A stretch of 64,000 nucleotides of DNA from contig LSRY02000007.1 in assembly GCA_001643675.2 (NCBI GenBank), positions 625,001 through 689,000 of the forward strand, written 5' to 3'. Positions 46,608 to 59,010 of the stretch are shown piece by piece. The translations under genes and the position numbers were made by a program. Each line of letters begins with the position of its first letter. Within the stretch, counting starts at the first letter, position 1. The DNA is from Monocercomonoides exilis (lineage: Eukaryota; Preaxostyla; Oxymonadida; Polymastigidae). The notes beneath the pieces were generated by a model. It was given only the letters and a program-made list of their open reading frames with translations, was not told where the DNA came from and made no database searches.

Positions 46608-49600
46608 ATGAAAAACAACAGTGAAGGAAAAATTAAAATTCATTCCTGCATGCTGTTTATCATTTATCTTGTTGCAGTTCTGAGTTTTTTCTTGAATGTC
46701 AATGCGTTTGAAGACAATTCTTTGAGAAATACAAATGATGAATCATTCCTTTTCGGATTCTCCAAAAACAATGAAAATACATTTTCCAATCCAAAATTGA
46801 ATAATTCACAAAGCAACAACAGCGAAGATCGATCCACTCATTTTCAAGATGATAAAATATTTGAGTTTTCATGTTTGAAAACTTCATTTTTATTGATAAA
46901 CACCTCAATAACGTTCTCGAAGCAAATGCTGCAAACAAGAGGAGGAACAAATATAGTTGATGGAACTATATCCAACGTGGTTGTTCTCGGGTGTTTGATA
47001 TTGTGCAACGATGAAAAGACAAATGGTCTTTTCAGAATTGCCCATGGAAGAGCACTGTTCAACAACTTATCAATGAACACAAAGTTCCAAAGCAATCAAA
47101 TTCCACAATTATTGGTATCTGAGCATTCAGCCAACAAGAGATGCATTGTGAACGATTTTGAAGCAATCATGTTGTCATCCTCAACATTTTCTGATTTGGT
47201 GTTTGAAAAGGCTCCGATTATTGACTCTTCGCATTCATCTTCTTTGAATATTGCCAAATGTGTCTTCTCGAACATTTCTTCCACTCAAAAGAAGGATCCA
47301 TTTTGTTCAGAAATGTCGGAGCTTCAGAAAGGAAATGGAGCATTCATCATTTCTGGATGTGAATTGCATGGTGTAGAAAATGTGTTTTTTGGAGGAATTG
47401 GAGATAGAAATCGTGCTTTGAATGTTTTCAACACAAGTGTGATGCACTGCGCCAGAACAATGAATTCAAGTTCAAGAGTGGAGGTCAAAGAGGATTGGAG
47501 GTTTGAATGCACAGAATTTGTCAATCAGCATGTCACTGATTATTCAGCAATTGATGAGGGATTTCACACTTGTGGAGGGGCTATTTTATTCAATGGCCCT
47601 TCATCAACACTGAGTGTTCAGGGCTGTATTTTCATGGTTTGATTTGTTTTTTGTTTTCAATCAAAAAATATGAAATATATTGATTTTTTGAATTTTTCGT
47701 TTTGTTTTTTTCATGAAGAATTGTTCCTGCAGCAGATGGGGAGGAGGAATTTGCATTTTGGATTCTTTGAGCACAAAAATAGGGAACTGCACATTCGATT
47801 ATTGCACTGGAAGAAGAAATAACGAAAATGTGGGCTCTCATGGAGGAGCAATCTTAATCGATAAATCTCGCTGCTATGAAATTATTCATTCAACTATAAA
47901 AAATGGATATTCGTCGATGTACGGAGGTGCAATTTTATTAAGTTGCTTCAGAGCTCCTGTTTCAACTGAATGCGACAAGAATACTTTGCAAGACGGATTG
48001 CCAATCCTTTTGTTCAATATCACATGTTCCAATGAATCTGTAAATGAAACTTATGGAGGAGCGCTTTGTGTTAAGTATCCTCCTCCTTCGTTTTTCATAA
48101 TGAGCGAATGTTTCTTTCAAAATTGTTCCGCAAACACTTCATGTGGAGGATGCATTTGGCTAAATGCAAGCACAGTAAATTTGAAAAATAAATTTTGTTT
48201 CTATTGCTTCTTCTTTAATAATTCTGCCTCACAGGCATCAGATGTCTTTTTACATGATACTGATGGAAAGATAAAAGAAAGCCCATTTGTGGAATGTTAT
48301 TCATTGACAAGTGGAGAGAGCAGATGTGTGAGTTCCTCACAAGGCACAAAGAATGAGTGGCTGCCAAATGGATTTCTTGTGAGATATGTCATTCCAGATG
48401 GAGGAAACAACAATGCGCTCTGTGGGTTGACAGTTGAGGATGGCTGCAGCTCATTGAAATTCACATTGGAAGACACATTAACAAAGAGCAGATGCAGAAT
48501 CATGCTAATCGAGGGAACTTTTGAAATGAATGAATCAAATGGATATGTTGTGTTAGGGAAGAGAATTTCTATTCAAGGGAGAGGAAAGGATGAAACACAA
48601 TTGAATCCAGTTCGTGTTGAGGTAGATCAAGTGTTTCTGAATGTGGATGACGGGATATGCAAACTGTCATCTTTGAGCATTGTGTTTGACTCACATGAAA
48701 GTTCAAGATTGTTCAGATTAAGCTCCTCGAATTCTCAATTGTTTCTCCAAGAGCTTGTCATCAGCACACCATTGAACCAGGAATGCCTTCCCTCAAAAGA
48801 ATTTTTGAACAGTTTGTTTGAGGTGAATTTTGCCAATTTTCGAATGACTGATTGCATTGTCAAGAACATCTTGTCCAAGGCCAGTCTCTTTCAAGAAGCT
48901 TCTTCTGCTTCATTGTTGTTGCTGTCTTCATCTTTTTCTCTTCCAAACAGTGATGAATGCGTCGTTGCCAATTCCAACTTTTCACATGTGACAAAAACAG
49001 AAGGGGATGGAGCAGTGATGTCAAAGACAATCAGTGAGGGAGAGTCATTTTGTCTGTGGAACACAACAATCGAGAATTGCAAGTGCAATAGTGGGAGTGG
49101 AGGAGGGATCAGGATTGACATGACATCGTCCACCAGCTCCTTCAGAATGGGATCCTCCTCGTTTCCAACCACACTCGACTCGTGTTCATGCAGCAAGTGT
49201 GGAGGAGGATTGTTTCTTTGGCTGGGGGATGGGGCAGCAGACTTTGTGATTTCATCAGTGAGTTTTGTGGATTGTGAGGCAAGAGAGGGAGGGAGAGATA
49301 TCTTTGTAAATGGGAGCAACATGAATGGCGAGACAATCAATTTGGAGAAGATTTGTGTTTCACTGAATGGGCTGGGATATGAAGAGTTGATGGGCTTTGA
49401 TAGAAGTCGGAGTGAGATGGGAATGTTTCCATTGAATGTGTTTTGGGAGTCATTCCAACCACCAGCACATGTTGGAGGAACTGAAGAAAACTGGGTTTTT
49501 GATTCGAATTTTTGTGGATTCAGCGATTTCCCATGTCAGACGATAATGCATGCTGCTCAGCTCAGATTTGGTTCATCACAAAGGCAGATTGTTGTTGGAG

Positions 49601-52600
49601 AGGGATATGAGCTGGATGAGGAGATGGTGATGGACGGACCAGTTTGGAACATCTCGTGTGAGGAAAGGGGAATGGTTGTTGATGTGCATGAACCACAAGC
49701 AGAGCTCTCCAATCAATGGTTGGTGAGTGTTTCCACAGAGTGCTCAATATACAACATCTGCTTCTCTCTTCCTTCTTCTCTCTCAGATGCCCACTCTTTC
49801 ATCACACTCCCCACTTCCACTTCCTCTTTCACTCTCTCAAACTGTTCATCAATGAATTCAACATCTGAGATTGTGAATGAGATTGGATTCTGCTTTGTGA
49901 GTGTGGTTGGAGGGGAGTTGAAGATGGAAATGTTTGAGACAAAAGGAGCAATGGTGTTTTCATCGTATTCGTTGATTGAATTGAAGGGGAGTGGTTTTGT
50001 TGTGAATTGTGTTGAGTGTGTTTTTGAGGGAATCACAAAAGAGAATGGAGATGGAGCTTGTGTTTGTGTTTGTGTTGAGGATGAGTCAAGTGCTCATGAG
50101 TCAGAAAAGAAAAAGCTGATTATTGACAATTGTACATTGAATGGATGCTGGGCAAAAGGGAACAGAGCAAAAGGGGGAGGGTTGCATGTGTGTCTGAGAG
50201 GCAATGATGAAATGATTGTGAATGGATCATCGAAGTTTGAAGGGTGCTGTGCAGGAAAGAGGGAAGAAGGAGAAGAGGATGGATGTGGAGGAGGAATATT
50301 TCTATCATTGGAGGATGATGCAACTCAGATTGTTCTCCTGGATATGAAGTTTGAGGGGTGCTGTGCCTGGAAAGGGAAGAATGTGTTTGTGAATGGGAGC
50401 TCTCTGGATGAGGTTGTGGATTCCGCGCATTTCTGCTGGGAGATGAGTGAGAAGGAAAAGTCATCGATGGAGGAGCTGTGTGGGTGGGAGAGAGGCAGCA
50501 CAGGGGTTGGGTTTGTGATTCCGCTTGTGGTGTATCTGTGGAGCAACTTCAGTGGGAATGGGTTTGTCGATGGGGAGGAAGGAGGAGACTTCAGTGGATG
50601 TGGATATGCTGCTGCTCCATGCAGATCAATCTCCCATCTCATCTCTCTCAAATTCACCCCACTCCCTGGAAGTTCTTCTGATGATGATGATGAAGATGGA
50701 TTGTCCATCTCAGTGTCTCACATTTCCTCACTCACCTCATCCCTTTCCCTTTCATCTTCTGTTGAATCAGAACAAATCTCGATGAAATTCATTGGGAAAG
50801 ACAATGAGTCAGGGATTGGTGTGGGTGATGATGCGGTTGGAAATGAAGAATGGATGATACATTCTACAATCCATCTTTCATTTGAGGTTCTCTCCTTCCA
50901 CATCCCAACAGCATTTGCCCATCACAGAACATTCATCAGATCCTCAACTTCCTCATCGCTTCTCCAAATGAAGCACTGCTCTTTCACCCCTCAAAGTTCA
51001 AGTGAATCTGTCTCATTCACTTTGCTGAGTGTTTCAGAGGGAGATCTGCTGATTGATAACTGTTCACTGTCCTCATTTTCATCCACTCACCCATTTCTCC
51101 TTGTTTCACTTCCTTCTCAGTCAATCGCCATTTCTAACATGACAGTCTCGAATGTCTCGATATCTTCGTGCTCTCTTGTTTCATTCGAAAGAACACCGTC
51201 TCATCTGCCTGTGAATTCATCTGCTCACAACGAAGTGTCAGACAAGCCTTGTTGCTCCCTCCAAATCCAGTCATCCTCATTTGCCAACACCACGTGCTCT
51301 GGTGACAGTGCAACCAGTCTTTGCCTCGGAGTGTTCGATGCTGTGGAGAGTGTTGTTGAGAAGTGCACATTCAGCCGGTGTGTGAGCGAGGCGAGTGAAA
51401 GGGGAGGAGCGCTGATGATGTGTGTGAAGAGCGAGGAGTCATCGGCGGAGGTGAGGCAATGCTCATTCACACTCTGCAGGTGCTCGACTGTGGACGGAAG
51501 AGGAGGAGGAATGATGTTTGATTGTGTGGATCCCTCATCACCAGCACCTTCACCGACACCAACAACAGATGGCTCATCTTTTCTCCCACTGAAGATTTCA
51601 GAGATCCGATTCACAATGAATGATGCACTGGTGGGGAAGGACATATTCATCAACTGCCAATCGATCGAGCAGCAGATCAACGAAACACTCTTTGCTCTCG
51701 ACTTCACCCAGGAGTCGCTCCAATCGAACAAGTCCATCTGTGCGAGTGATGCTGATGAGCAGGATGTGGACTTGATCCCCTTGATCACGTTTTTGTATGC
51801 ACCCCAGATCTTTGTGTGTCTCGATTCGGCAGACACTCGCCAGTGTGGATTGCCAACAAACCCCTGCCAGAGCATCTCATCTGCTGTTCACCACATCCAG
51901 CCAGGACTGCTCAACACCATTTTCATCAACACCTCATCCACCTTCCTCTCAGAGACAACTGTGCATGGGCTGTCCATCCTGCCTTCGACAAAGCAGCAGG
52001 CAACAATCCAGCTGAGCACAACCATTCCACACACAGGAGATGCCCAGAGTGTGGTTCTGTTTGAGGAGGATTGCACAGTTCGCAACTGCCTGATATCATT
52101 TGCCTCTTCGTTTGAGGCAACACACTCAGCGGTATTCGCTGAAATGTCTGGATCGTTGGAAGTATCTCAATGCACATTCACAGCAGCCGATGCTTCGTTG
52201 GAGCTGGATTCACATGTGATGGCTGTTTGGGGAGGTGTTCTGAAGATGAGCGAGACATCATTCAGCTGGCTGTCTTTTGCAAAGCCCTTGCTTTTGTTTT
52301 CAGATGAATCAGAAATTGTGCTTTCCCAAATGACTCTGGAGTCTCTCACATCGACTGCTGATGTTGTTTCAATTGGATCGAATGCAACTGTCTCGATTGA
52401 AAAAATGAACTGTTCCAACATTTCATTGAGCAATGGCTGTCTGATCTCAACGAACAAAGAAGAACTGAACATGAATGGAAATGGAAGAAGAAATGATGAA
52501 GGTGAAGGAAATCTCAGAATATCAACTGCAGTTTTTGAGAATATTACATCAAATGAGAATGATAACAACAACAAAAGTGTTGTGAGAATTGAGAGGAGCA

Positions 52601-54843
52601 AGACAAGTGTGAATCTGATAAATTGTTCGTTTTCTTATTGTCTGCTTTCAGCTGAGAAAGGAAGCCAGTTGTCTGTTTCGGACAGTTCAGATGTGTCTGT
52701 TGTTTCGTGTTTGCTTGATGGCAAAGCAACAGATGATCCAGTCAGCCATCAGAAGTGTAATAATCTGGGAGAAGATGAAGAAAATGACAAAGAACTCAAC
52801 CCATTGTGTGGTTGGAATGGATCGGTTGTGGATGTGAAGTCAAGCAATGTGACAATGAAAGACACCACAATCAGCAACTCGAAGAAAGGAGGGCTTTCAT
52901 TGTTTGGTGGATGTTTGAAGATTGAGAAAGGAGAGTTCATGAATAACAATCCATCTATTCAGAATTATCCATCAGCAAGAAGGAACATCCTGTGTGAAGG
53001 CTCTTCAGAATTGAGTGTTGTGAGTTTGAAGGGAGGTGATGGAACATTGCCAAATCTCTCACTTTGGATATTGGATGGAGGATGTTCATTGGAAGGGATT
53101 GCCGGAGAAAGGGCATCTCCCTTTTTCATTCCGAAGGTGGAGAGTGTGTCATATGAAAAGTCAGGGGAGAAGGTGAATCTTGTGTTCAGAGGATCACTGC
53201 TCCTCCCTTGCAATCTCTCATTCGAAACAGTTGCAGCAGAAGGAGATGAAGAGGTGGTTGAGAAGCATTTGTTTGATGAAAGAGGTTTCATATCAGAAGA
53301 AGAGGTTCATGGATTTGTTCCTGTGGAAACAATTGAAGGTGTGGCAAATGGAGCAGAAGTGAGAGTGTGCATTCTGTTTGGAAAAGCTGATTCGCCATCC
53401 ACAACTGAGTCATTCATTCTGAAGAACAGGAGTGTCTCAGAATCAAAAGGAGATGAAAGAATTGTCGAAGGAGGAAAAGAAGGTAAATCGATATGGCCAA
53501 TCATTGTTGTTGTATTATCTGTTTTGTTTTTGATTGTTCTCATTGTTTCGATTGCATTGGCAGTCAGATGGAGAAAGGTTAAGAATGAAGCGAAAGATCT
53601 GAGAGAGATTGTGAATGACGCAGTGAAGAAGGATCCAAAGGCATTTGAGATGGTGACGATGGAGATGTCACCTGAGGAGCAGTGGTGGAGAGCAGAAAGG
53701 GAGGCAGAGAAGAAGAATGAAGAGAAGATAAAAAAGAGGGTGTATGAGAATAACTTGGGGCATTCCGAGTCATCAGAGCATTTGCTGAGTGAATGTGGAT
53801 CGACTGAATACATTCTTGGCCAAGACTCAGACAAGATTCCCAAATGGATGCTGGAGAAGGTTGATGAGAAGGAGGAAGAGGAAGAGGTGAGAAAGAGATC
53901 TCCTTCACCTTCTATCTCATCCACTTCAACAACTGATTCAGATTCAACATTTGTTCGATCGGAGAGTTTGTGTCCAACCACTTCATCCATGTCGAATCTG
54001 GTGGATGCAATTGCCTGTTCATCAGTGTTTGAAAAGCTGATTGTGGATTTGAGAGATTCGCTGTTCATGCTGCTCCATGGGAGGAATGAGAAGAAGGAGA
54101 TGGCGATAGGCACTTTGCAGGAGAGAGAACACACAGCTGCGCAGGTGTTGTTCTGGGTGGCGAATGGGGCACTCCACTCATTTGAGAATGAAGAAGACGA
54201 GCTGACCTCTCTTGCCAATCTGAGCCCTCACATTGTGTTGTTCTCAGAGCACATGATCATCTGCATTGCCAAACATTCCGACTTCTCTTCAGATGATTCA
54301 GATTCCTCATCCATCTCCTCCGCCTCCACCATCATCACATCTTCCTCTGACTTCTCATCTGCCAACAGGAATGGTCGAGGTTCACCACCACCCTCATCAG
54401 CGTTTGAGGATGAGGATGACAACAGGAAGGAGTGTCTGAGGTGGAAGGCACCCGAGCTGCAGATGAACAAGAAGATGGGAGCAACAAAGGAGTCGGTTTC
54501 ATTCTCGATTGGGATGATGCTGTGGGAGTGCCTGACCCTGCAGATCCCATTTGGGGAGTATGAGGCAGTGGTGGCTGGGCAGAAGATTGTGAATAGGGAG
54601 AGGCCAGACATGAAGGGGGTTGAAGGGAACGTATTTGAGGCAGTTGTGAAGAGCTGCGTGTCGGAAAGAGGGTGCGAACGTGTGGAGCTGAATGTGCTGA
54701 AGAGAGAGTTCATCCAGCACTTTCCTCCCGGCACAGTGATGGTGACGATGTCAGATGCGATTGGATCCAACGAGATGTCAGAGGAAGAGGAGTCGAGTGT
54801 GTCAGCAGAGGCAAGAAAGCTGATTGAAAGCATGAATAGATGA
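46608..54843 (+). CDS. Beta-helix receptor-like protein with cytosolic degenerate kinase domain
   Basis: Two exons (46608-47636 and 47719-54843; 82-bp intron, donor GTTTGA) give about 2717 residues. A signal anchor or signal peptide is near residues 15-33 (MLFIIYLVAVLSFFLNVNAF). The ectodomain has at least four modules opening with Cys-Gly signatures (LCGLTVEDGCSSL, FCGFSDFPCQTI, GCGYAAAPCRSI, QCGLPTNPCQSI), each with beta-helix strands and N-glycosylation sites. One span, IWPIIVVVLSVLFLIVLIVS, lies near residue 2268. The cytosolic part has acidic and Ser-rich stretches, then a kinase-like region (about 2450-2690). That region contains RWKAPELQM (APE motif) and FSIGMMLWECLTLQIPFGEY (C-lobe). 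No HRD, DFG or Lys-containing N-lobe motif is seen, so it is a pseudokinase. The same truncated fold occurs in oxymonad beta-helix proteins, as far as I recall. It could link surface sensing or adhesion to scaffolding inside. Confidence 0.8.
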
Positions 54844-55212
54844 AGAAGAAGAGAAGGAATTTGTTGTTTAATAATGAGAGGAGAATTGTTTTTTCATTAT
54901 TCTGTAAATAAAATGAGTGATTTTTTTCTTCAAAAATGCATCATTTGTTGTTTTCTGTTTGTGGCGTGCTTGCTACGACTTCAATTGGATGAAGATGCAA
55001 TTTCTTGTTTATAGAATTGTTTTTTGAGGATGTGAAGGCGAATTTTTTTTTTTATTTTTTTATTTATTTATTTTTTATTTTTTTTTATTTTTTATTTTTT
55101 ATTTTTTATTTTTTTTTTTTTGATTTTTGATTTTTGATTTTTGAGATAAATCGTTATTTCATTGCGGTTGTTTTTTTTTTTTTCCATTACATTTTTTAAT
55201 CCATTATAACAT
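54844..55212. other. 3' flank and T/A-rich low-complexity tract
   Basis: Contains an AATAAA hexamer (about 54907), then a long TTTTATTTTTTATTT tract (about 55045-55145). No gene is visible. The tract would be prone to sequencing indels. Confidence 0.5.
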
Positions 55213-55395
55213 TGGGACAAAATGTTTTGATTTGTGAATTTTGTTCCACTTAATATTATCAAAAAATTTTCTCAATTTTTAAGTTTTTTTGTATTTTTTA
55301 AATAGTTATTGAAGACTTATTATAATGTGAAGGTGGGAATAGTTTGGAATAAATCTCAGTTATTTTCATAATTGCAAAAATTTTGCCCCATATTT
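55213..55395. repeat. Copy C of the ~183-bp palindromic dispersed repeat
   Basis: It begins TGGGACAAAATGTTTTGA and has TTTTGTTCCA near 55238. It is mirrored by TTTGGAATAAATC (about 55343) and a TTTTGCCCCATATTTTG end. The internal GTGAAGGTGGGAATAG corresponds to the GTGGGAATG block of the other copies. Confidence 0.65.
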
Positions 55396-55597
55396 TGATC
55401 AAACATCCACTTCTGACAGTTCAAAATATTACGTTGAAGAAATATAAAGATTTAAAAAAAAATCGCAATAGAAATAACTACGAGACGTGGAACTTTCGTT
55501 TGAAGTTATAAATGCGAATTCTTTATACGAAAAAGTTATAGCTGCTCTTGATGTTTTTGCATAGAAGGTTTGTTTTCAATCAGAAGCGTTAAACACC

Positions 55598-56780
55598 ATG
55601 ACCCAATATTTTTCTTGCGCTATCAGATGTTATTGCTCCGGACAAACTTGGAACGTGAAGGGCACTCACCAAAGACTTTTTTTGCTGTATTTAGAGGGAG
55701 TGGAAAATGAGCTGATAATAATTCTCCGAAAATTTCATCAACGTGATGGAAATTCTACACTCGATAAATGTGAAATCAATTGTTAAAAAATGAAAAGGCA
55801 AAATGTGCAATCATTTAGGATGGCTCTTCACTTTGGACTTGTTCCTGTTATCAAGCATTTTGATTAACAACTTGCGTTACCTTCTTCAGCAAATGTGTCC
55901 AGATTCATTTCAAAGCACAAGCTGAAAGTTCTCTCTCACTTTTTTATCACCCCAACCAAATTGAACTCAACATGCAAGTCAAACATCAGAGAATGGTTAA
56001 ATTTAATGCTCAATAAAGATACAAAGCCATCAATCAACAAGCATAATATATTTAACTCAGATGAATGGAACACTGATTTTTGTTCAGAACAAAAATTAAT
56101 CGTGCCAGCCGAAGCAAAACGAGCACATGCTTCCACAGAAGATTACTCAAATAATCATTTATCAATAATGACCACCATTGGACCACATTGCATAGCGCCT
56201 CCACCATTTATCATCATTTCTGCCTTGAAAACGGTTCCTCCTGAACTTTTGGAGTACAAAAAAGCAGGTTCATGCGAAATCCACGTCAATGCATCAAGGT
56301 GGATGGACAGAAATGCTTTCTACTGTTATGCCGTTCATTTCTGCTCATGGATACCAATTTGCAAGTCGCTTGGAGTTATTCAATGCAATTCTCCTGTTTT
56401 TTTATTTCTTGATGGTCATCCATCTATTCTTTGCTTTTCAGCGTTGTTTTTATTTGAACAATATTAAATTTTCGTTTTCACTCTGCCTGGTAATTTGACT
56501 TACATAGTGCAACCTTTTGATGTTGGAATTGCTTGTCCTCTTAGAAACGCATTCAGAAAGCTGATGAGGAGAAGGAAAATTAATCGTTGAGTGTGCAATT
56601 GATGCAGAAAAAACTGCAATATCTATTCTGAACAAGGAGAACGCATTCAGGACAACCGGATTGTTCCAAACCAATCCAGAAATATTGGCTTCAAATCAGT
56701 TTGTTTCTGATGATACAGAAAACCCAAAGTGTCCAGAAGGATATAGACAAATGAATTTGAAGTTCGTGTTAAATAACAAA
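55598..56780 (+). pseudogene. Pogo/DDE_1-type transposase fossil
   Basis: Broken reading frames (best 55895-56467, then a second frame to about 56590 and traces beyond) resemble the DDE_1 superfamily endonuclease of pogo-type Tc1/mariner elements. Visible landmarks are NSDEW (56056-56070, first catalytic Asp position), LLIVPAEAKRAHAS-like strand text after it, FLDGHPS (about 56400, second Asp) and VQPFDVGIACPLRNAFRK (56508-56561). The last matches the LQPLDVGxxxPLKxAxRK block with the third Asp. An upstream ORF (55598-55786) may be the remains of the N-terminal DNA-binding part. Stops and shifts rule out a functional enzyme. Confidence 0.6.
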
Positions 56781-57117
56781 TAAGTCAATTTTTTTCACTT
56801 CAGAAAAGAGAAATGGATAAAAAAATAAAAAATAAATAAACTTCACTGAATAATTAATAGAATAAGATCATAATTTATTATTGAAACGTTATGAATAAAA
56901 AATTCAACGCTATTTGCAGGATTATTAATCATTTAAAATAATATTTTTTTCATGGAAGAAGTGTTCGATTCAAATAATTCACTTGCTTTTCCAGGAATAC
57001 ATCCAAAAAAACAAACTATTCAGATTGTTTCTCAATTCTGAGAAGTCAGAAAAATGGATATTTCAAATAATCATCAAAAACAAGCCAAAATGAAGAAAGC
57101 ACAGAATTAAAATTAAT

Positions 57118-58032
57118 TTGCGGAGTTTCTTTGGAAGGATGCTGTGGATTTGCAGAAAGCGCAGCAATAGAAATTCTGGAAATAACAATGCTTCATTTTC
57201 TCGAAGTGGGATACCAATTAATGTGATTCTGTTTAAAATCCTATTTATTTGGTATTATGCTGGCGCAAATTTTTGTTCGGAAATGTTGGGGATATATTGG
57301 AACTCTGTTGCATATTGGCCATCTGTTATGAGGTGTTGTACGATGGAAATTATAAATCAGAATGAAACCATTCTTGAATGTGAAAACTATATTGTTGAAA
57401 AAGATGAATGTGTTTTGAGGATAAAAAAGCATCATGGAGGAAGAAGAAAAAAACAAATGTGGGTCTTCGGAGCAGTGGAGCGAAAGAAAGATAAAATGGA
57501 TGAAACAAGGAATTATTTTGTCATGATTGAACCAGACAGTTCAGCTTCGACGTTGATTCCTATCATTCAAAAGCACATTCTTCCCATTCAACAATAAAAT
57601 CTGATGAATGGAAGGCATATTCATCTCTTTCTCGCATGGATCCAATCATCAAACAGTGTGCCATTAAAGAAAATATTATGACGAAGATACTCATGCATGC
57701 ACAAATACAATAAAAGGATTATAGAACCATATGCGATGATTTTTCCCTCCCTAACGTATTCAAAAAAATTTGTCGGAGATCAGCATGTTTTTCTGATAAG
57801 ATATAAGAGAAAAAAAGTGAGATTAGAAGAATTTGTATCAAAAATTGTTTTCTTCAAAGAAAAATAAACAGAAGAAGCTGAAAAAGCTGAAGAAACAGAA
57901 GAAAATGAAGAAGAAATACCTGATTTGGATGATTTGATTATTTCAAATGACAGTAAAACAAGTGAAACCGATTATATTGACCCAGGTGATGGTTTATGTG
58001 CCTCTGAGTATTCAGAAAACTCAAAAAGATGA
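57118..58032 (+). pseudogene. Merlin/IS1595 (ISXO2-like) transposase fossil
   Basis: The open part (57118-57597) carries IVEKDECVLRIKKHHGGRRK, QMWVFGAVERK, YFVMIEPDSSASTLIPIIQ. These match the first Asp, the HRGR and WVFGGxER blocks and the ATLLPII block of ISXO2-like transposases used by Merlin elements. Just downstream in other frames, SDEWKAYSSLS (second catalytic region) and DEDTHACTNTIKGL, then NHMR recall the third block, but Glu is replaced by Lys and stops intervene. A polar C-terminal stretch (FLIRYKRKKVRLEEF, then EEAEKAEETEENEEEIPDL) ends at TGA near 58032. The element is inactive. Its inverted terminal repeats were not found. Confidence 0.65.
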
Positions 58033-58289
58033 ACTATTTTTTTAATTCATAAATGATTCTTTTTGAAATCACAACTTTTTTCGGAGTGCTTTTTCTTCAA
58101 AGGTTATATCTCTTCAAAGAGGAATTATTCACTTGAAAGAAAAAAAGCATAATAATTGTTTTTAATCTTGATATTTGCAATTTTACTCATGAAATTGTCT
58201 TCTTTGAAGGAGTTAAAGCTTTTCAGTGTTCATTAATCAATATTCAAAGTGAATTCAAAAAACCGAGATTTTTGATTGGAAAGATAGAA

Positions 58290-58684
58290 AGTGTAAATAA
58301 CGATGGACACTTTCAATAACTGTTGACAGTGGAATTATCTCAACAACCGTTGATAGTTGCTTTTTGACAATAGACAAATTTGTTCCCTCATTGAATATAA
58401 ACTTATTTGAATTGTTTTAATCACGCATCCAACATAGTGATAATTCATAATAATTATTTTTTATTTCAGGAGAAACTCGGAGAATCTCATTTCTCCGAGT
58501 TTTTTTTATAATTTAAATTGTATCATTCTTTCCTATTGGGAGCAAGTTGTTTCATTTTTGTATGACTTACAAGTTTGTATTCAATGAGGGAATAATTGGG
58601 TTAATTGTCAAAAAACAATTGTCAACAGTTGTTGAGATAATGCAACTGTCCACAGTTGTTGAAAGTGTCCACCATTATTAACAC
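58290..58684. repeat. Miniature inverted-repeat element, ~395 bp
   Basis: The left arm (58290-58413, starting AGTGTAAATAACGATGGACA) and right arm (58571-58684, the reverse starting AGTGTTAATAATGGTGGACA) are imperfect inverted repeats of roughly 115-125 bp around a spacer of about 157 bp. Both arms contain the internal phrases ATTATCTCAACAAC and TTCCCTCATTGAATA. No ORF lies inside. It abuts the copy D repeat. Confidence 0.7.
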
Positions 58685-58698
58685 TAACTATATATGAT

Positions 58699-58880
58699 TT
58701 GGGACGAATTTTTTTCTCAATAAAAATTTTGTTCCACTCAATTATATCCAACGTTTTTCTCAAAAATTTTTAATATTCTTTTTTATTACACATGGGAATG
58801 TGAGACTTATGATTACGCAATGGAGAAAAAGTTTGGAACAAAACACAGTTTTTTTTCTCAAATGAAAAAAATTCGCAACA
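58699..58880. repeat. Copy D of the ~183-bp palindromic dispersed repeat
   Basis: This is the best-preserved copy. GGGACGAATTTTTTTCTCAA and TTTTGTTCCACTCA are mirrored by TTTGGAACAAAACACAG and TTTTTTTCTCAAATG, then AAAAAATTCGCAAC. The interior has ACATGGGAATGTGAGACTTA and GATTACGCAATGGAG. Length matches copies A, B and C. Confidence 0.75.
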
Positions 58881-59010
58881 TTTCAAAAAGAATCACTTAT
58901 ATTGAAAGTTTGTTTTATATCATTGAACTTTCCAAAAATTAAAAATAAGTTTTGAAATATTCTTTAAACCAAACAAGCAAACAAAAATATTTTTCGAACC
59001 AAGGAGATAC

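Noticed and set aside
47713-47718. ATG at 47713 as start of an independent gene
   Set aside because: It sits in the intron end. The upstream exon supplies a signal peptide, and phase and text continue across the splice.
53307-54833. Antisense ORFs of 200-300 codons
   Set aside because: They are Ser/Pro/His-rich shadows of the receptor-like gene's cytosolic region.
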